A stretch of 64,000 bases of DNA from Limnohabitans sp. Rim11 (GTDB lineage: Bacteria > Pseudomonadota > Gammaproteobacteria > Burkholderiales > Burkholderiaceae_C), in assembly GCF_001269365.1 (NCBI RefSeq), contig NZ_CXOM01000003.1:186001-250000 (forward strand). The letters run 5' to 3'. The stretch's first letter is position 1. Each line of letters begins with the position of its first letter. Shown piece after piece: positions 1 through 10,742 of the stretch. The notes below the pieces were generated by a model. The model was not told the DNA's origin and made no database searches. It saw only the letters and a program-made list of their open reading frames with translations. Position numbers and translations under genes: made by a program.

Positions 1-850
1 CCCTTACACCATGCGTGTGGTCTCTGAAATTACAGAGTCCAATGGTTCTTCTTCCATGGCTTCTGTGTGCGGTGGCTGCTTGTCCTTGATGGACGCTGGC
101 GTGCCCATGAAAGCACACGTGGCAGGTATTGCCATGGGCCTCATCAAAGATGCCAACCGCTTTGCCGTGTTGACCGACATCTTGGGCGATGAAGATCATT
201 TGGGTGACATGGACTTTAAAGTGGCCGGCACCACCAATGGTGTGACTGCCTTGCAGATGGACATCAAAATCCAAGGCATTACCAAAGAGATCATGCAAGT
301 GGCATTGGCGCAAGCCAAAGAAGCGCGCATGCACATCTTGGGCAAAATGCAAGACGCCATGAGCGAAGCCAAAACCGAAGTGTCCAACTTCGCACCGAAG
401 CTGTTCACCATGAAGATCAATCCCGAGAAAATTCGCGATGTGATCGGTAAAGGCGGCGCCACCATCCGCGCGTTGACCGAAGAAACAGGCACTCAGATCA
501 ACATCAATGAAGATGGCACGATCACCATCGCTGCGGCCGATGGCGCCAAGGCTGACGAAGCCAAGCGTCGCATCGAGCAGATCACTGCCGAAGTTGAAAT
601 TGGCAAAGTCTACGAAGGCCCTGTCACCAAGTTGTTGGACTTCGGTGCGTTGATCAACTTGTTGCCAGGCAAAGATGGCTTGTTGCACATCAGCCAAATT
701 GCCCACGAGCGCGTTGAAAAAGTGTCTGACTATTTGCAAGAAGGTCAGATCGTCAAAGTCAAAGTGCTCGAGACCGACGAAAAAGGTCGCGTGAAATTGT
801 CGATGAAGGCTTTGATCGAGCGCCCAGCTGCGCCTTCACAGTCTGAGTAA
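1..850 (+). CDS. pnp: Polynucleotide phosphorylase, C-terminal part (5' end outside window)
   Basis: 3'-to-5' phosphorolytic exoribonuclease of mRNA turnover. The frame is open to the left edge (codons in phase with base 2), so the start lies outside. Visible in order: the end of the second RNase PH domain ([13 protein letters not shown], then [15 protein letters not shown] carrying the conserved acidic residues near the active site), a KH RNA-binding domain with its GKGG loop at about 448-459, and an S1 RNA-binding domain from about 600 to 825, ending in a short Ala/Pro/Ser tail. Stop TAA at 848-850. tpiA follows after 28 bases in the same direction. Family assignment is secure; only the missing N-terminus limits it. 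Confidence 0.97.
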   Translation, partial: PYTMRVVSEITESNGSSSMASVCGGCLSLMDAGVPMKAHVAGIAMGLIKDANRFAVLTDILGDEDHLGDMDFKVAGTTNGVTALQMDIKIQGITKEIMQVALAQAKEARMHILGKMQDAMSEAKTEVSNFAPKLFTMKINPEKIRDVIGKGGATIRALTEETGTQININEDGTITIAAADGAKADEAKRRIEQITAEVEIGKVYEGPVTKLLDFGALINLLPGKDGLLHISQIAHERVEKVSDYLQEGQIVKVKVLETDEKGRVKLSMKALIERPAAPSQSE

Positions 851-866
851 TTGATGGCCTGAGTTT

Positions 867-872
867 GAAGGA
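867..872 (+). promoter_or_regulatory. Ribosome binding site deciding the tpiA start
   Basis: GAAGGA lies six bases before ATG 879. It overlaps the in-frame TTG at 873, so it supports ATG 879 and argues against the upstream TTG. Confidence 0.7.
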
Positions 873-878
873 TTGACC

Positions 879-1634
879 ATGAAACAAAAGCTCATTGCAG
901 GTAACTGGAAGATGAATGGCAGTTTGGCTGCCAACGCTTCTTTGTTGCAAGCAGTGCTCGACGGCAGCAAAGGCATGAACTGCCAAGCTGCTGTGTGCGT
1001 CCCTGCGGCCTACTTGGCACAGGTGCAGGCTATTCTTTCGGGTCAATCACTCATCGCCTTGGGTTCTCAAGATGTGTCGGCGCAAGAGGTGGGTGCCTAT
1101 ACCGGCGAAATCTCTGCCGGCATGCTCAAAGATTTCGCGGTGCGGTATGCCATCGTGGGACATTCAGAGCGTCGCCAATACCATGCAGAAACCGATGCCA
1201 CGGTAGCTCTCAAGGCGCAACGCGCTTTGTCGGCTGGCATCACGCCTATCGTGTGTGTAGGCGAAACTTTGGCCGATCGCGAAGCGGGCAAGACCGAAGA
1301 AGTGGTGAAGCGCCAGTTGGCCGCTGTCATTCACACCAACGGCCATTGCATCAGCGAAATTGTGGTGGCGTACGAGCCCGTGTGGGCCATCGGTACAGGC
1401 CGAACTGCATCGCCCGAACAGGCGCAAGAAGTTCACGCGGTTTTGCGTGCACAACTGAAAGCGGCTACCTCGCATTCAGACCGTATTTCTATTTTGTATG
1501 GTGGCAGCATGAATGCCGCCAATGCCGCTCAGTTGCTGGCACAACCCGACATTGATGGTGGCTTGATTGGCGGCGCAGCCCTCAAGGCACCCGACTTTTT
1601 GGCCATCATGGCCGCTGGTTCTGCAGCCGCATAA
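879..1634 (+). CDS. tpiA: Triosephosphate isomerase
   Basis: Interconverts dihydroxyacetone phosphate and glyceraldehyde 3-phosphate in glycolysis and gluconeogenesis; cytosolic. The 251-residue product has the usual family length and all signatures: substrate-binding Lys11 in GNWKMN, electrophile His95 in VGHSERR, catalytic base Glu166 in [11 protein letters not shown] (loop 6), and the phosphate-binding YGGSM segment and GGLIGGAAL near the C-terminus. ATG 879 is chosen over a TTG two codons upstream because of the GAAGGA motif at 867-872. It sits 28 bases after pnp and 43 before secG, probably in one transcript. Confidence 0.97.
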   Translation: MKQKLIAGNWKMNGSLAANASLLQAVLDGSKGMNCQAAVCVPAAYLAQVQAILSGQSLIALGSQDVSAQEVGAYTGEISAGMLKDFAVRYAIVGHSERRQYHAETDATVALKAQRALSAGITPIVCVGETLADREAGKTEEVVKRQLAAVIHTNGHCISEIVVAYEPVWAIGTGRTASPEQAQEVHAVLRAQLKAATSHSDRISILYGGSMNAANAAQLLAQPDIDGGLIGGAALKAPDFLAIMAAGSAAA

Positions 1635-1677
1635 AACGGCAGAACTTTAGACATTAGATATTGAACAGGAGCGAAAC

Positions 1678-2049
1678 ATGAACGCAATGATCACCGTAAT
1701 TTTGGCTGTCCAGATGTTGTCAGCTTTGGCCATGATTGGTTTGATTTTGGTGCAACAAGGCAAGGGCGCCGACATGGGCGCCGCGTTTGGTAGTGGCGGT
1801 TCTGGCAGCTTGTTTGGTGCCACTGGTGGCGCTAATTTCTTGTCTCGCACCACAGCCGTATTGGCCACCATATTTTTTGTGACAACTTTGATGTTGGCTT
1901 ACTTTGGTAACCTGCGTCCTGCATCTTCTGGTAGCGTTTTGGAAGGCGCAGCCGTGGTTGCTCCAAGCGCTGCACCTGCACCCGTGGACAACAGCACAGC
2001 TTCACAAATTCCTGGCAATGCACCTGCTGCGCCTGCAAGTTCTAAGTAA
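1678..2049 (+). CDS. secG: Preprotein translocase subunit SecG
   Basis: Small membrane partner of SecY/SecE that aids protein export. The 123 residues show a first transmembrane segment (about 4-24), the cytoplasmic loop with QQGKGADMGAAFGSG and a Gly-rich SLFGATGGANFL stretch, a second transmembrane segment (about 57-77), and an Ala/Pro-rich tail to the end. The loop motif is the SecG hallmark. AGGAG at 1667-1671 precedes ATG 1678 by six bases. The tpiA-secG-tRNA-Leu-nuoA order is familiar from Comamonadaceae. The C-terminal tail is low-complexity and likely disordered. Confidence 0.95.
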   Translation: MNAMITVILAVQMLSALAMIGLILVQQGKGADMGAAFGSGGSGSLFGATGGANFLSRTTAVLATIFFVTTLMLAYFGNLRPASSGSVLEGAAVVAPSAAPAPVDNSTASQIPGNAPAAPASSK

Positions 2050-2195
2050 GAATTCTGTCGGGTCAAAAGATCTGGCATTGCTTCATAAATTTCGATGTTT
2101 ACCCCTCATATCGGGGTGGTTTGAGGGTAAACTACGAGTTGTTCTGAGAGCTAAAACTCACCCGTGAGTGCCTCACGCCATCAGAGCAAATAACC

Positions 2196-2280
2196 GCCGT
2201 CGTGGTGAAATTGGTAGACACGCTATCTTGAGGGGGTAGTGGCGAAAGCTGTGCGAGTTCGAGTCTCGCCGACGGCACCA
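2196..2280 (+). tRNA. tRNA-Leu (anticodon GAG)
   Basis: Class II tRNA of 85 bases with an encoded CCA end. The acceptor 5' strand GCCGTCG (2196-2202) pairs with CGACGGC (2270-2276). Anticodon stem CTATC (2223-2227) pairs with GGTAG (2235-2239, one G-U pair), around the loop TTGAGGG with anticodon GAG at 2230-2232, reading CUC/CUU leucine codons. A long variable arm (TGGCGAAAGCTGT region) and a T arm GCGAG-TTCGAGT-CTCGC follow. It lies between secG and nuoA, all in one direction. Confidence 0.96.
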
Positions 2281-2287
2281 ACACATC

Positions 2288-2317
2288 GAAACGCTGAGTG
2301 TTCCCACTCAGCGTTTC
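2288..2317 (+). promoter_or_regulatory. Perfect 13-bp hairpin between tRNA-Leu and nuoA
   Basis: GAAACGCTGAGTG (2288-2300), a TTCC loop, then the exact complement CACTCAGCGTTTC (2305-2317). It starts seven bases after the tRNA CCA and ends 18 bases before nuoA ATG. There is no T run after it, so it is not a typical intrinsic terminator. It could be a processing site separating the tRNA from the nuo mRNA, a partial terminator, or a 5'-end stabiliser for nuo mRNA. The structure is seen directly; the role is inference. Confidence 0.7.
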
Positions 2318-2335
2318 AACAGTGATTAGAAGTCC

Positions 2336-2698
2336 ATGATCAACCTCGACCAATACCTTCCTATCTTGTTGTTTATCTTGGTAGGCGTTGCCATCGGCAT
2401 CATCCCTCAGGTCTTGGGCTACATCCTCGGCCCCAATCGCCCAGACGCAGCCAAAAACTCCCCCTACGAATGCGGCTTTGAAGCCTTCGAAGACGCACGC
2501 ATGAAGTTTGACGTTCGCTACTACTTGGTCGCGATTTTGTTCATTTTGTTTGACCTCGAAATTGCTTTCCTTTTCCCATGGGCCGTTGCGCTCAAAGAAG
2601 TAGGTTTGGCTGGTTTCGCGGCGGTTGTTATTTTTCTGGCCATTCTGGTTGTGGGCTTTGTCTACGAGTGGAAAAAAGGCGCCCTCGATTGGGAATGA
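2336..2698 (+). CDS. nuoA: NADH-quinone oxidoreductase subunit A
   Basis: First gene of a complete complex I operon. Small membrane-arm subunit near the quinone site. The 120 residues give three transmembrane segments (about 9-29, 62-84, 90-110). The conserved loop [16 protein letters not shown] carries the family's exposed Cys and acidic residues, and [25 protein letters not shown] is intact (described across two segments). Only a weak AGAAG precedes ATG 2336, which is 18 bases after the hairpin described at 2288-2317. Length and sequence match proteobacterial NuoA. Confidence 0.96.
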   Translation: MINLDQYLPILLFILVGVAIGIIPQVLGYILGPNRPDAAKNSPYECGFEAFEDARMKFDVRYYLVAILFILFDLEIAFLFPWAVALKEVGLAGFAAVVIFLAILVVGFVYEWKKGALDWE

Positions 2699-2745
2699 TT
2701 TCCCTTTCAACGAATTGAATGTGTGCTTCAACAAGGATCTGAACA

Positions 2746-3225
2746 ATGATTGAAGGCGTAATGAAAGAAGGCTTTGTCACCACGAGTTACGACTCTGTGG
2801 TGAACTGGGCCAAAACGGGCTCCCTGTGGCCCATGACCTTCGGCTTGGCTTGCTGCGCTGTCGAAATGATGCACGCTGCAACGGCCCGTTACGACTTGGC
2901 TCGTTTTGGTGCTGAGGTGTTTCGCGCCAGTCCTCGTCAGAGTGACTTGATGATTGTGGCCGGTACCCTCACCAACAAAATGGCGCCTGCGCTGCGCAAG
3001 GTTTATGACCAAATGTCAGAGCCACGTTGGGTGATTTCCATGGGCTCATGTGCCAACGGTGGTGGCTACTATCACTACAGTTACTCTGTGGTGCGTGGCT
3101 GCGATCGCGTCGTGCCTGTCGATGTCTATGTGCCTGGCTGCCCCCCAACTGCCGAAGCACTCATTTACGGCATCATTCAGTTGCAGCAAAAAATTCGCCG
3201 CACCAACACCATTGCGCGGGTTTGA
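2746..3225 (+). CDS. nuoB: NADH-quinone oxidoreductase subunit B
   Basis: Peripheral-arm subunit carrying the terminal [4Fe-4S] cluster N2 that reduces quinone. The 159-residue protein keeps the cluster ligands: adjacent Cys36-Cys37 in LACCAVEMM, Cys102 in [11 protein letters not shown], and Cys132 in [16 protein letters not shown]-type contacts ([16 protein letters not shown]) are present. An AAGGA motif lies about ten bases before ATG 2746. Single-gene length, separate from nuoC and nuoD, is the usual betaproteobacterial arrangement. Confidence 0.97.
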   Translation: MIEGVMKEGFVTTSYDSVVNWAKTGSLWPMTFGLACCAVEMMHAATARYDLARFGAEVFRASPRQSDLMIVAGTLTNKMAPALRKVYDQMSEPRWVISMGSCANGGGYYHYSYSVVRGCDRVVPVDVYVPGCPPTAEALIYGIIQLQQKIRRTNTIARV

Positions 3226-3235
3226 AAGAATCAAC

Positions 3236-3841
3236 ATGACTTTTTCAATTCACCCCGAACAACTCCAACAAAACCTCACAGCGGTTTTGGGCAATCAAGT
3301 TAGCAAAGTAGAACTTGCCTTGGGCGAAGTCACTGTCACAGTGCCTGCAGCCAATTATTTCAGCGTCATGCAAACACTGCGCGATGCAGACGCCTGCAAA
3401 TTTGAGCAACTCATGGACCTGTGTGGCGTTGACTATTCCACCTACGCAGACAAAGGTACTGAGGGCCCGCGCTTTTGCGTAGTGGTTCACTTGCTGTCCC
3501 TCAGCCTCAACCAACGAGTGCGCGTCATGGTGCTTTGCCCCGATGACGACTTGCCTTTGGTCGACTCTGTCAACGTGTTGTGGAATTCAGCCAACTGGTA
3601 CGAGCGCGAAGCCTTCGATTTGTACGGCATCGTGTTTGAAGGTCACCAAGATTTGCGCCGCATCCTCACCGATTACGGTTTCATTGGTCATCCTTTCCGC
3701 AAAGATTTTCCCATCTCTGGTCATGTCGAAATGCGCTACGACGCCGAACGCGCGCGCGTCATTTACGAACCTGTGTCCATCGAGCCTCGCGAAATTACAC
3801 CTCGGATCATCCGCGAAGAAAAATACGGAGGTCTGCACTAA
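3236..3841 (+). CDS. nuoC: NADH-quinone oxidoreductase subunit C (30 kDa)
   Basis: Hydrophilic-arm subunit that docks NuoD and NuoB. 201 residues from ATG 3236. The signature [30 protein letters not shown] (read in two parts) and GHPFRKDFP of the 30-kDa family are intact. The frame is open upstream into nuoB, but ATG 3236, ten bases after the nuoB stop and with GAAAGA just ahead, gives the normal family N-terminus. nuoC is not fused to nuoD, unlike in Escherichia coli. Confidence 0.96.
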   Translation: MTFSIHPEQLQQNLTAVLGNQVSKVELALGEVTVTVPAANYFSVMQTLRDADACKFEQLMDLCGVDYSTYADKGTEGPRFCVVVHLLSLSLNQRVRVMVLCPDDDLPLVDSVNVLWNSANWYEREAFDLYGIVFEGHQDLRRILTDYGFIGHPFRKDFPISGHVEMRYDAERARVIYEPVSIEPREITPRIIREEKYGGLH

Positions 3842-3867
3842 GCGCATCAACGCTTGTGTGAATCAAC

Positions 3868-5121
3868 ATGGCAGAAATTAAAAACTACACCCTGAACTTT
3901 GGACCGCAGCACCCTGCGGCTCACGGCGTTCTTCGATTGGTGCTCGAGCTTGACGGTGAGGTGGTGCAGCGCGCCGACCCGCACATTGGTCTCTTGCACC
4001 GCGCCACCGAAAAGTTGGCCGAAACCAAAACCTACATTCAGTCCTTGCCCTACATGGACCGCCTGGACTATGTGTCCATGATGTCCAATGAGCATGCTTA
4101 CTGCTTGGCCATTGAAAAGCTCTTGGGCATTGAGGTGCCCGAGCGTGCGCAGTACATCCGCGTCATGTTCTCCGAAATCACGCGATTGCTCAATCACCTC
4201 ATGTGGTTGGGCTCACACGCCAACGATTGCGGTAGCTCCACGGTCTTGATCTACACCTTCCGCGAGCGCGAAGATTTGTTCGACATGTACGAGGCCGTCT
4301 CTGGTGCCCGTATGCACGCCGCTTATTTCCGACCCGGTGGTGTGTACCGTGATTTGCCAGACACCATGGCGCAGCACCAAGCCAACAAAATTCGCAACGC
4401 CAAAGCCATTGCCGAATTGAACGTCAACCGTCAAGGTTCCTTGCTGGACTTCATTGAAGACTTCACGCAGCGTTTTCCCAAGTGCATCGACGAGTACGAA
4501 ACATTGCTCACCGACAACCGCATTTGGAAGCAGCGTACCGTGGGCGTGGGCGTCGTTTCCCCAGAGCGTGCCATCAATTTGGGTATGTCGGGTCCGATGC
4601 TCCGCGGTTCGGGCATCGCCTGGGATTTGCGCAAAACACAGCCCTACGATGTCTATGACAAAGTCGAGTTCGATGTGCCCGTGGGCAAAACAGGCGACAG
4701 CTACGACCGTTACTTGGTTCGCATGCAAGAGATGCGCGAATCGAACGGCATCATTCAGCAATGTATCAAGTGGTTGCGCGCCAATCCGGGCCCTGTCATT
4801 ACCGACAACCACAAAGTGGCGCCGCCATCACGCGAGTCCATGAAGTCCAACATGGAAGGTTTGATTCACCACTTCAAACTTTTCACAGAAGGTTTCCACG
4901 TGCCCGAAGGCCAAGCGTATGCGGCCGTAGAGCACCCCAAAGGTGAGTTTGGTATTTACCTCGTCAGCGATGGCGCCAACAAACCTTACCGCCTCAAAAT
5001 CCGTGCCCCGGGCTATGCCCATCTGGCGACCCTTGATGAAATGGCCCGTGGCCACATGTTGGCCGACGCAGTGGCCATCATTGGAACCATGGACATTGTG
5101 TTTGGAGAGATTGACCGATGA
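3868..5121 (+). CDS. nuoD: NADH-quinone oxidoreductase subunit D (49 kDa)
   Basis: Forms the quinone-binding cavity together with NuoB. 417 residues, normal length. Starts [20 protein letters not shown], containing the GPQHPAAHG loop, whose His takes part in quinone chemistry. Further family segments include [24 protein letters not shown] with the conserved Tyr/Asp of the quinone pocket, [13 protein letters not shown] and DIVFGEIDR at the C-terminus. Its stop overlaps the nuoE start (ATGA, 5118-5121), so the two are probably translationally coupled. Confidence 0.97.
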   Translation: MAEIKNYTLNFGPQHPAAHGVLRLVLELDGEVVQRADPHIGLLHRATEKLAETKTYIQSLPYMDRLDYVSMMSNEHAYCLAIEKLLGIEVPERAQYIRVMFSEITRLLNHLMWLGSHANDCGSSTVLIYTFREREDLFDMYEAVSGARMHAAYFRPGGVYRDLPDTMAQHQANKIRNAKAIAELNVNRQGSLLDFIEDFTQRFPKCIDEYETLLTDNRIWKQRTVGVGVVSPERAINLGMSGPMLRGSGIAWDLRKTQPYDVYDKVEFDVPVGKTGDSYDRYLVRMQEMRESNGIIQQCIKWLRANPGPVITDNHKVAPPSRESMKSNMEGLIHHFKLFTEGFHVPEGQAYAAVEHPKGEFGIYLVSDGANKPYRLKIRAPGYAHLATLDEMARGHMLADAVAIIGTMDIVFGEIDR

Positions 5122-5609
5122 TCTCTGATGCGACCAAAGCCCGCTTCGCACGCGAAGTGGCCAAATTTCCTGCCGATCAAAAGCAATCCGCCGTCATGGC
5201 TTGCTTGTCCATCGTGCAACAAGAGCTCGGCTGGGTCAGCCCCGAGAGCGAAAAAGTGGTGGCCGACTACTTGGGCATGGCGCCCATGGCAGTGCATGAA
5301 GTCACTACCTTTTACAACATGTACAACCAGCAAAAGCTGGGCAAGTTCAAACTGAACGTTTGCACCAATTTGCCTTGCCAATTGCGCGGCGGTCAACAAG
5401 CTTTGGCCCACTTGCAAAAGCGTTTGGGCATTCAGTCGGGCGAAACAACGGTCGATGGCCTGATCACATTGCAGCCTAGCGAGTGCCAGGGTGCTTGTGC
5501 CGATGCACCCGTGTTGTTGGTCAACGACCGCACCATGTGCAGCTTCATGAGCAACGAAAAGCTCGATGAGTTGGTCGATACATTGCAAAAATCTGGAGGC
5601 GCAGCATGA
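5118..5609 (+). CDS. nuoE: NADH-quinone oxidoreductase subunit E (24 kDa)
   Basis: Thioredoxin-like subunit holding the [2Fe-2S] cluster N1a beside the FMN of NuoF. 163 residues. Ligands read as Cys82 and Cys87 ([11 protein letters not shown]) and Cys123 and Cys127 ([11 protein letters not shown]). An N-terminal helical bundle (about 1-70) precedes the thioredoxin-like domain. It overlaps nuoD by four bases at the start and nuoF by four at the end (ATGA, 5606-5609). Confidence 0.96.
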   Translation: MISDATKARFAREVAKFPADQKQSAVMACLSIVQQELGWVSPESEKVVADYLGMAPMAVHEVTTFYNMYNQQKLGKFKLNVCTNLPCQLRGGQQALAHLQKRLGIQSGETTVDGLITLQPSECQGACADAPVLLVNDRTMCSFMSNEKLDELVDTLQKSGGAA

Positions 5610-6964
5610 GCGCTGATTTGAATCAGTTGTTGTCGCGTTTTGCGGCCACTGGCCAAGAAACCTCGTTCCACGAGCGCCACATCAATCCCCAAATTTTGGC
5701 GGGATTGAATGGCAAAAACTGGAGCCTCAAAGACTACGAAGCACGTGGTGGCTACCAAGCCCTGCGCAAAATTTTGGGCAAAGATGGCGGTGAAGGTCTG
5801 ACGCAAGATCAGGTCATTGCCACCGTCAAAGAGTCCGCATTGCGCGGCCGAGGCGGTGCGGGTTTCCCCACCGGCTTGAAGTGGAGCTTCATGCCCCGCC
5901 AGTTCCCAGGCCAAAAGTATTTGGTTTGCAACTCAGACGAAGGTGAGCCTGGCACTTGCAAAGACCGCGACATCATGCAATTCAATCCGCACGTCGTGAT
6001 TGAAGGCATGGCCATTGCGGCGTATGCCATGGGCATCAACGTGGGTTACAACTACATCCACGGCGAAATTTTCCAAACCTACGAACGCTTCGAAGCCGCG
6101 CTAGAAGAAGCCCGCGCTGCAGGCTATCTGGGCGACAAGATCATGGGCAGCAGTTTCAACTTCCAGTTGCATGCATCTCATGGTTTCGGTGCTTACATCT
6201 GCGGCGAAGAAACCGCTTTGCTCGAATCCTTGGAAGGCAAAAAAGGCCAACCTCGCTTCAAGCCACCATTTCCTGCAAGCTTCGGTTTGTACGGCAAGCC
6301 CACCACCATCAACAACACCGAAACTTTTGCAGCGGTTCCTTGGATCATTCGCAATGGCGGTCAGGCGTATTTGGAATGTGGCAAGCCCAACAACGGTGGC
6401 ACCAAGATCTTCTCTATTAGCGGTGACGTAGAGCGCCCTGGCAATTACGAAATTCCGCTGGGCACTTCATTTGCCAAGCTCTTGGAGTTGGCCGGTGGTA
6501 TGCGGGGTGGTCGCAATTTGAAAGCGGTTATTCCTGGCGGTTCATCGGCCCCCGTGTTGCCTGCCAACATCATGATGGACATCACCATGGACTACGACGC
6601 CATTGCCAAGGCTGGCTCTATGCTGGGTTCTGGCGCGGTCATCGTCATGGACGACACACGTTGCATGGTCAAGTCCTTGCAACGCTTGTCTTATTTCTAC
6701 TCCCACGAATCATGTGGCCAATGCACACCTTGCCGTGAAGGTACTGGTTGGTTGTGGCGCATGGTCGATCGCATCGAAAATGGCCAAGGCCGCGCAAGCG
6801 ACCTCGACCTCTTGAACTCGGTGGCAGACAACATCCAAGGCCGCACCATTTGCGCTTTGGGTGATGCCGCCGCCATGCCTGTGCGCGGAATGATCAAACA
6901 TTTCCGCCACGAATTTGAGTACCACGTTGAGCACAAGACCTGCATGGTCCCCGCTTACGTTTGA
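5606..6964 (+). CDS. nuoF: NADH-quinone oxidoreductase subunit F (51 kDa, NADH- and FMN-binding)
   Basis: Oxidises NADH and passes electrons through FMN to cluster N3. 452 residues. The nucleotide-binding glycine-rich segment [15 protein letters not shown] lies at about 79-93, and [14 protein letters not shown] is the FMN/NADH contact. N3 ligands are Cys370, Cys373 and Cys376 in [13 protein letters not shown], and Cys416 in TICALGDAA. Starts with the ATGA overlap to nuoE; the next gene's ATG is 14 bases downstream. Confidence 0.97.
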   Translation: MSADLNQLLSRFAATGQETSFHERHINPQILAGLNGKNWSLKDYEARGGYQALRKILGKDGGEGLTQDQVIATVKESALRGRGGAGFPTGLKWSFMPRQFPGQKYLVCNSDEGEPGTCKDRDIMQFNPHVVIEGMAIAAYAMGINVGYNYIHGEIFQTYERFEAALEEARAAGYLGDKIMGSSFNFQLHASHGFGAYICGEETALLESLEGKKGQPRFKPPFPASFGLYGKPTTINNTETFAAVPWIIRNGGQAYLECGKPNNGGTKIFSISGDVERPGNYEIPLGTSFAKLLELAGGMRGGRNLKAVIPGGSSAPVLPANIMMDITMDYDAIAKAGSMLGSGAVIVMDDTRCMVKSLQRLSYFYSHESCGQCTPCREGTGWLWRMVDRIENGQGRASDLDLLNSVADNIQGRTICALGDAAAMPVRGMIKHFRHEFEYHVEHKTCMVPAYV

Positions 6965-6978
6965 GACGGCAGATCACC

Positions 6979-9105
6979 ATGGTTGAAATTGAACTAGACG
7001 GTAAAAAAGTTGAGGTCTTAGAAGGCAGCATGGTCATGCATGCCGCAGAAAAGGCCGGTACTTACATTCCTCACTTCTGCTATCACAAGAAATTGAGCAT
7101 TGCGGCCAACTGTCGCATGTGCTTGGTCGATGTCGAAAAAGCACCCAAGCCAATGCCTGCCTGTGCGACGCCCGTCACACAAGGCATGGTGGTGCGCACC
7201 AAGTCAGACAAAGCCATCAAGGCCCAAGAGTCTGTGATGGAATTTTTGCTCATCAACCACCCCCTCGATTGCCCCATTTGCGACCAAGGCGGTGAATGCC
7301 AGTTGCAAGATTTGGCTGTCGGTTATGGCGGCAGCAAGTCACGCTACGAAGAAGAAAAGCGTGTGGTGTTCCACAAAGATGTGGGCCCGCTCATCAGCAT
7401 GCAAGAGATGAGCCGTTGCATTCACTGCACACGTTGCGTTCGCTTCGGTCAAGAAGTGGCCGGCGTCATGGAATTGGGCATGTCTCACCGCGGTGAGCAT
7501 GCAGAAATCGAAACCTTCGTGGGCCAATCGGTTGACTCTGAGCTCTCAGGCAACATGATCGACATTTGCCCCGTGGGCGCTCTCACCAGCAAGCCATTCC
7601 GTTACAGCGCCCGCACATGGGAACTGTCACGTCGCAAATCTGTGGCACCTCACGATTCATCAGGTGCCAACCTGGTGGTTCAAGTCAAGAACAACGAAGT
7701 GCTGCGTGTGGTGCCTTTGGAAAACGAAGACGTCAACGAGTGCTGGATTGCCGACCGCGATCGCTTCTCTTACGAAGCACTCAACAGTGCCGATCGTCTG
7801 CGCGCTCCCATGATCAAACAGGGGGGCGAGTGGAAAGAAGTCGACTGGCAAACCGCCTTGGAATATGTGGCCAACGGTTTGAACCAAATCAGCAAAGACT
7901 ATGGTGCCAGCAGCATCGGTGCTTTGGTCAGCCCACACAGCACGCTCGAAGAGTTGCATTTGGCCAGCACCTTGGTTCGCTCTTTGGGCTCTGACAACAT
8001 CGATTACCGTCTGCGCAATGCCGAGTTTGCCAAAGCAGAAGGCGTGCGCTACTTAGGTACTTCCATTGCCAGCTTGTCTCAGCTCCAACGTGTGTTGGTG
8101 GTGGGCAGCAACTTGCGCAAAGACCATCCGCTGTTTGCACAGCGCATTCGTCAAGCACAACGCCATGGTGGTCAAGTCAATGTCATTACCTCCAAAGCCT
8201 TGTTCAATGGCGCTGATGCATGGGCCATGCCTATCAAGCAAGCCGATGTACAAGAAGCCAGTGCTTGGGCGCAAAGCTTGGCCAATGTGGCCGCAGCCAT
8301 TGCAGCAGAGAAGGGCGTCACAGCCCCTGCCAATGGACAAGCCACACCAGAAGCACAAGCCATTGCCAAGTCCTTGATGGGCGGCGATCGCAAAGCCATT
8401 CTCTTGGGCAACTCGGCAGCTCACCACGCCAACGCCTCTAGCTTGCTCAGCTTGGCCAAATGGATTGCCGACAACACAGGTGCTACTTACGGCTACCTCA
8501 CAGAAGCCGCCAACACAGTGGGTGCCCAGTGGGCCAAAGCTCAGCCACAGTCAGGCGGCTTGAATGCTGCCCAAATGTTGGCCGGTGGTTTGAAAGCTGC
8601 TTTGCTTCTCAACACAGAACCTGTTGAAGATTCAGCAGCGGGTGCCAAAGCCGTGGCAGCCTTGGCTGCCATGCAAATGGTCGTCACACTCAGCCCCTTC
8701 AAAACCAACATGGCTTTCTCAGACGTGTTGCTGCCCATTGCACCGTTCACAGAGACATCCGGTAGCTTTGTCAATGCAGAAGGTCGCTTGCAAAGTTTCC
8801 ACGCGGTAGTCAAGCCTTTGGCCGAAACCCGTCCGGCTTGGAAAGTGTTGCGCGTGTTGGCCAACATGCTCGGTTTGCCGCAGTTGGCTTTTGAAACATC
8901 ACAAGATGTGTTGAAGCAAATCAGTGCCACACCTTTGAACCTCAGCAATGCTTGTGGTTCTGAAGTTCGTTTGGCGGGTGACGTGGACACGCCTTGTGTG
9001 GCCTCTATTTATCAACTCGACAGTTTGGTGCGCCGCGCACCTTCACTGCAATTGACGGCCGATGCTAGAAATGCACAGGCTGTTGCAGAAGGAGTGCACG
9101 CATGA
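6979..9105 (+). CDS. nuoG: NADH-quinone oxidoreductase subunit G (75 kDa, iron-sulfur)
   Basis: Carries the electron relay between NuoF/E and NuoI. 708 residues from ATG 6979; a TTG at 6961 overlapping the nuoF stop is possible but would add an untypical N-terminus. The N-terminal ferredoxin domain has [12 protein letters not shown] with further Cys upstream (HFCYH) and downstream (PACATP). Next come [29 protein letters not shown] and [13 protein letters not shown] for the [4Fe-4S] clusters. After WELSRRKS there is no CxxC set, so the extra cluster N7 of the long E. coli-type NuoG appears absent. The remainder is a degenerate molybdopterin-oxidoreductase fold. Stop overlaps nuoH by four bases. 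Confidence 0.96.
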   Translation: MVEIELDGKKVEVLEGSMVMHAAEKAGTYIPHFCYHKKLSIAANCRMCLVDVEKAPKPMPACATPVTQGMVVRTKSDKAIKAQESVMEFLLINHPLDCPICDQGGECQLQDLAVGYGGSKSRYEEEKRVVFHKDVGPLISMQEMSRCIHCTRCVRFGQEVAGVMELGMSHRGEHAEIETFVGQSVDSELSGNMIDICPVGALTSKPFRYSARTWELSRRKSVAPHDSSGANLVVQVKNNEVLRVVPLENEDVNECWIADRDRFSYEALNSADRLRAPMIKQGGEWKEVDWQTALEYVANGLNQISKDYGASSIGALVSPHSTLEELHLASTLVRSLGSDNIDYRLRNAEFAKAEGVRYLGTSIASLSQLQRVLVVGSNLRKDHPLFAQRIRQAQRHGGQVNVITSKALFNGADAWAMPIKQADVQEASAWAQSLANVAAAIAAEKGVTAPANGQATPEAQAIAKSLMGGDRKAILLGNSAAHHANASSLLSLAKWIADNTGATYGYLTEAANTVGAQWAKAQPQSGGLNAAQMLAGGLKAALLLNTEPVEDSAAGAKAVAALAAMQMVVTLSPFKTNMAFSDVLLPIAPFTETSGSFVNAEGRLQSFHAVVKPLAETRPAWKVLRVLANMLGLPQLAFETSQDVLKQISATPLNLSNACGSEVRLAGDVDTPCVASIYQLDSLVRRAPSLQLTADARNAQAVAEGVHA

Positions 9106-10184
9106 TTGACGCGCTGTACAACAGCGGCTTGAATGCCGTTTCTGCCACTTGGTGGGCCACCATGGCTTGGCCTGTCTTGTGGATTTTGATCAAAATTGTT
9201 TGTATCTTGGCACCCCTCATGGGCGCTGTGGCTTACCTCACGCTGTGGGAGCGCAAGCTCCTGGGCTTCATGCAAGTTCGCATGGGCCCTAACCGTGTAG
9301 GCCCCTTTGGTTTGCTGCAACCCATTGCCGACGCCATCAAGTTGCTCACCAAAGAAATCATCACGCCCTCTGCTGTGGCCCCTGGTTTGTTCCGTTTGGG
9401 CCCCATCATGGCCATCATGCCCGCCTTGGCGGCGTGGGTGGCTATTCCGTTTGGCCCTGAAGTGGCACTGACCAACATCAATGCAGGTTTGTTGTTGGTC
9501 ATGGCCATCACCTCTATTGAGGTCTACGGCGTCATCATTGCGGGTTGGGCCTCCAACTCCAAGTACGCTTTCTTGGGTGCTTTGCGTGCATCTGCGCAAA
9601 TGGTCAGCTATGAAATTGCCATGGGCTTCTGCTTCTTGGTGGTCATCATGGTCACTGGCAGCATGAACCTCACCGAAATTGTGTTGGGTCAAGGCAAAGG
9701 CGAGATGGCCACGATGGGCCTCAACTTCCTGTCTTGGAACTGGTTGCCCTTGTTCCCCATTTTCATGGTCTACCTGATTTCTGGCGTGGCCGAAACCAAC
9801 CGTCACCCGTTTGACGTGGTGGAAGGCGAAGCCGAGATTGTGGCGGGCCACATGGTCGAGTACTCCGGCATGGGCTTTGCCATCTTCTTCTTGGCCGAAT
9901 ACGCCAGCATGTGGTTGGTGTCCATTTTGGCCGTCATCATGTTCTTGGGTGGCTGGATGTCCCCCATCGACAGCGCCCTGTTCAACATGATCCCTGGTTG
10001 GATTTGGCTTGGCATCAAGACCTTCCTCGTGGTCTCGATGTTCATTTGGATTCGCGCTACTTTCCCGCGCTTCCGCTATGACCAGATCATGCGTTTGGGT
10101 TGGAAGATTTTTATTCCAGTCACCTTGGTGTGGCTGTTGATTGTGGGCGCGTGGTTGCATTCGCCTTTGAATATTTGGAAATAA
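9102..10184 (+). CDS. nuoH: NADH-quinone oxidoreductase subunit H
   Basis: Membrane subunit that links the quinone chamber to the proton pumps. 360 residues with about eight hydrophobic segments. Family motifs seen: [20 protein letters not shown], then [37 protein letters not shown] with the acidic residues of the E channel, and [21 protein letters not shown] near the C-terminus. ATG 9102 overlaps the nuoG stop (ATGA). nuoI follows after 12 bases. Confidence 0.97.
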   Translation: MIDALYNSGLNAVSATWWATMAWPVLWILIKIVCILAPLMGAVAYLTLWERKLLGFMQVRMGPNRVGPFGLLQPIADAIKLLTKEIITPSAVAPGLFRLGPIMAIMPALAAWVAIPFGPEVALTNINAGLLLVMAITSIEVYGVIIAGWASNSKYAFLGALRASAQMVSYEIAMGFCFLVVIMVTGSMNLTEIVLGQGKGEMATMGLNFLSWNWLPLFPIFMVYLISGVAETNRHPFDVVEGEAEIVAGHMVEYSGMGFAIFFLAEYASMWLVSILAVIMFLGGWMSPIDSALFNMIPGWIWLGIKTFLVVSMFIWIRATFPRFRYDQIMRLGWKIFIPVTLVWLLIVGAWLHSPLNIWK

Positions 10185-10196
10185 CCGGGTTAAGAC

Positions 10197-10706
10197 ATGT
10201 CTACAGTGGCTGTATCCAATTTTTCGCTCAAAGACTTCCTCAAAAGCTTCATGCTGTTTGAGTTGGTCAAGGGCATGGCCTTGACGGGTCGTTATGCATT
10301 CCGTCGCAAAGTAACTTTGCAATTTCCCGAAGAGAAGACGCCTTTGTCACCTCGCTTCAGGGGCTTGCATGCACTGCGCCGCTACGAAAATGGCGAAGAG
10401 CGATGCATCGCTTGCAAGTTGTGCGAGGCAGTCTGCCCCGCCATGGCCATCACCATTGAATCTGATGTGCGCGCCGATGGTTCACGCCGCACCACACGCT
10501 ATGACATCGATTTGACCAAGTGCATCTTCTGTGGGTTCTGCGAAGAAAGCTGTCCCGTCGATTCCATCGTCGAAACGTCCATCTTGGAATACCACGGCGA
10601 GAAACGCGGCGACCTGCACTACACCAAAGAGATGCTTTTGGCTGTGGGCGATCGTTACGAAAAAGACATTGCTGCTGCCAAAGCGGCAGATGCTAAGTAC
10701 CGTTGA
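10197..10706 (+). CDS. nuoI: NADH-quinone oxidoreductase subunit I
   Basis: Double-[4Fe-4S] ferredoxin-like subunit (clusters N6a and N6b) passing electrons to NuoB. 169 residues. Ligand sets are Cys70, 73, 76 and 80 ([12 protein letters not shown]) and Cys109, 112, 115 and 119 ([13 protein letters not shown]). An N-terminal amphipathic helix (about 9-30) anchors it to the membrane arm. Normal family length. nuoJ starts 36 bases later. Confidence 0.97.
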   Translation: MSTVAVSNFSLKDFLKSFMLFELVKGMALTGRYAFRRKVTLQFPEEKTPLSPRFRGLHALRRYENGEERCIACKLCEAVCPAMAITIESDVRADGSRRTTRYDIDLTKCIFCGFCEESCPVDSIVETSILEYHGEKRGDLHYTKEMLLAVGDRYEKDIAAAKAADAKYR

Positions 10707-10742
10707 TCGGCTGAATTTACAAAAACTAACAAGCGACAACCC

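Noticed and set aside
873-878. TTG start for tpiA two codons upstream
   Set aside because: It would overlap the GAAGGA ribosome-binding site; ATG 879 gives the family N-terminus.
2101-2136. secG terminator from the ACCCC/GGGGT and TTTACCC/GGGTAAA dyads
   Set aside because: The two dyads are interlaced and imperfect, with no T tract; cannot be supported as a terminator.
2132-2746. 204-codon open frame on the minus strand
   Set aside because: Crosses the tRNA-Leu and is antisense to nuoA; both are secure on the plus strand.
9012-10322. 436-codon open frame on the minus strand
   Set aside because: Lies antisense to nuoH and nuoI; His/Gln/Asp-rich composition is what antisense of membrane-protein codons gives; no family motif and no ribosome-binding site.
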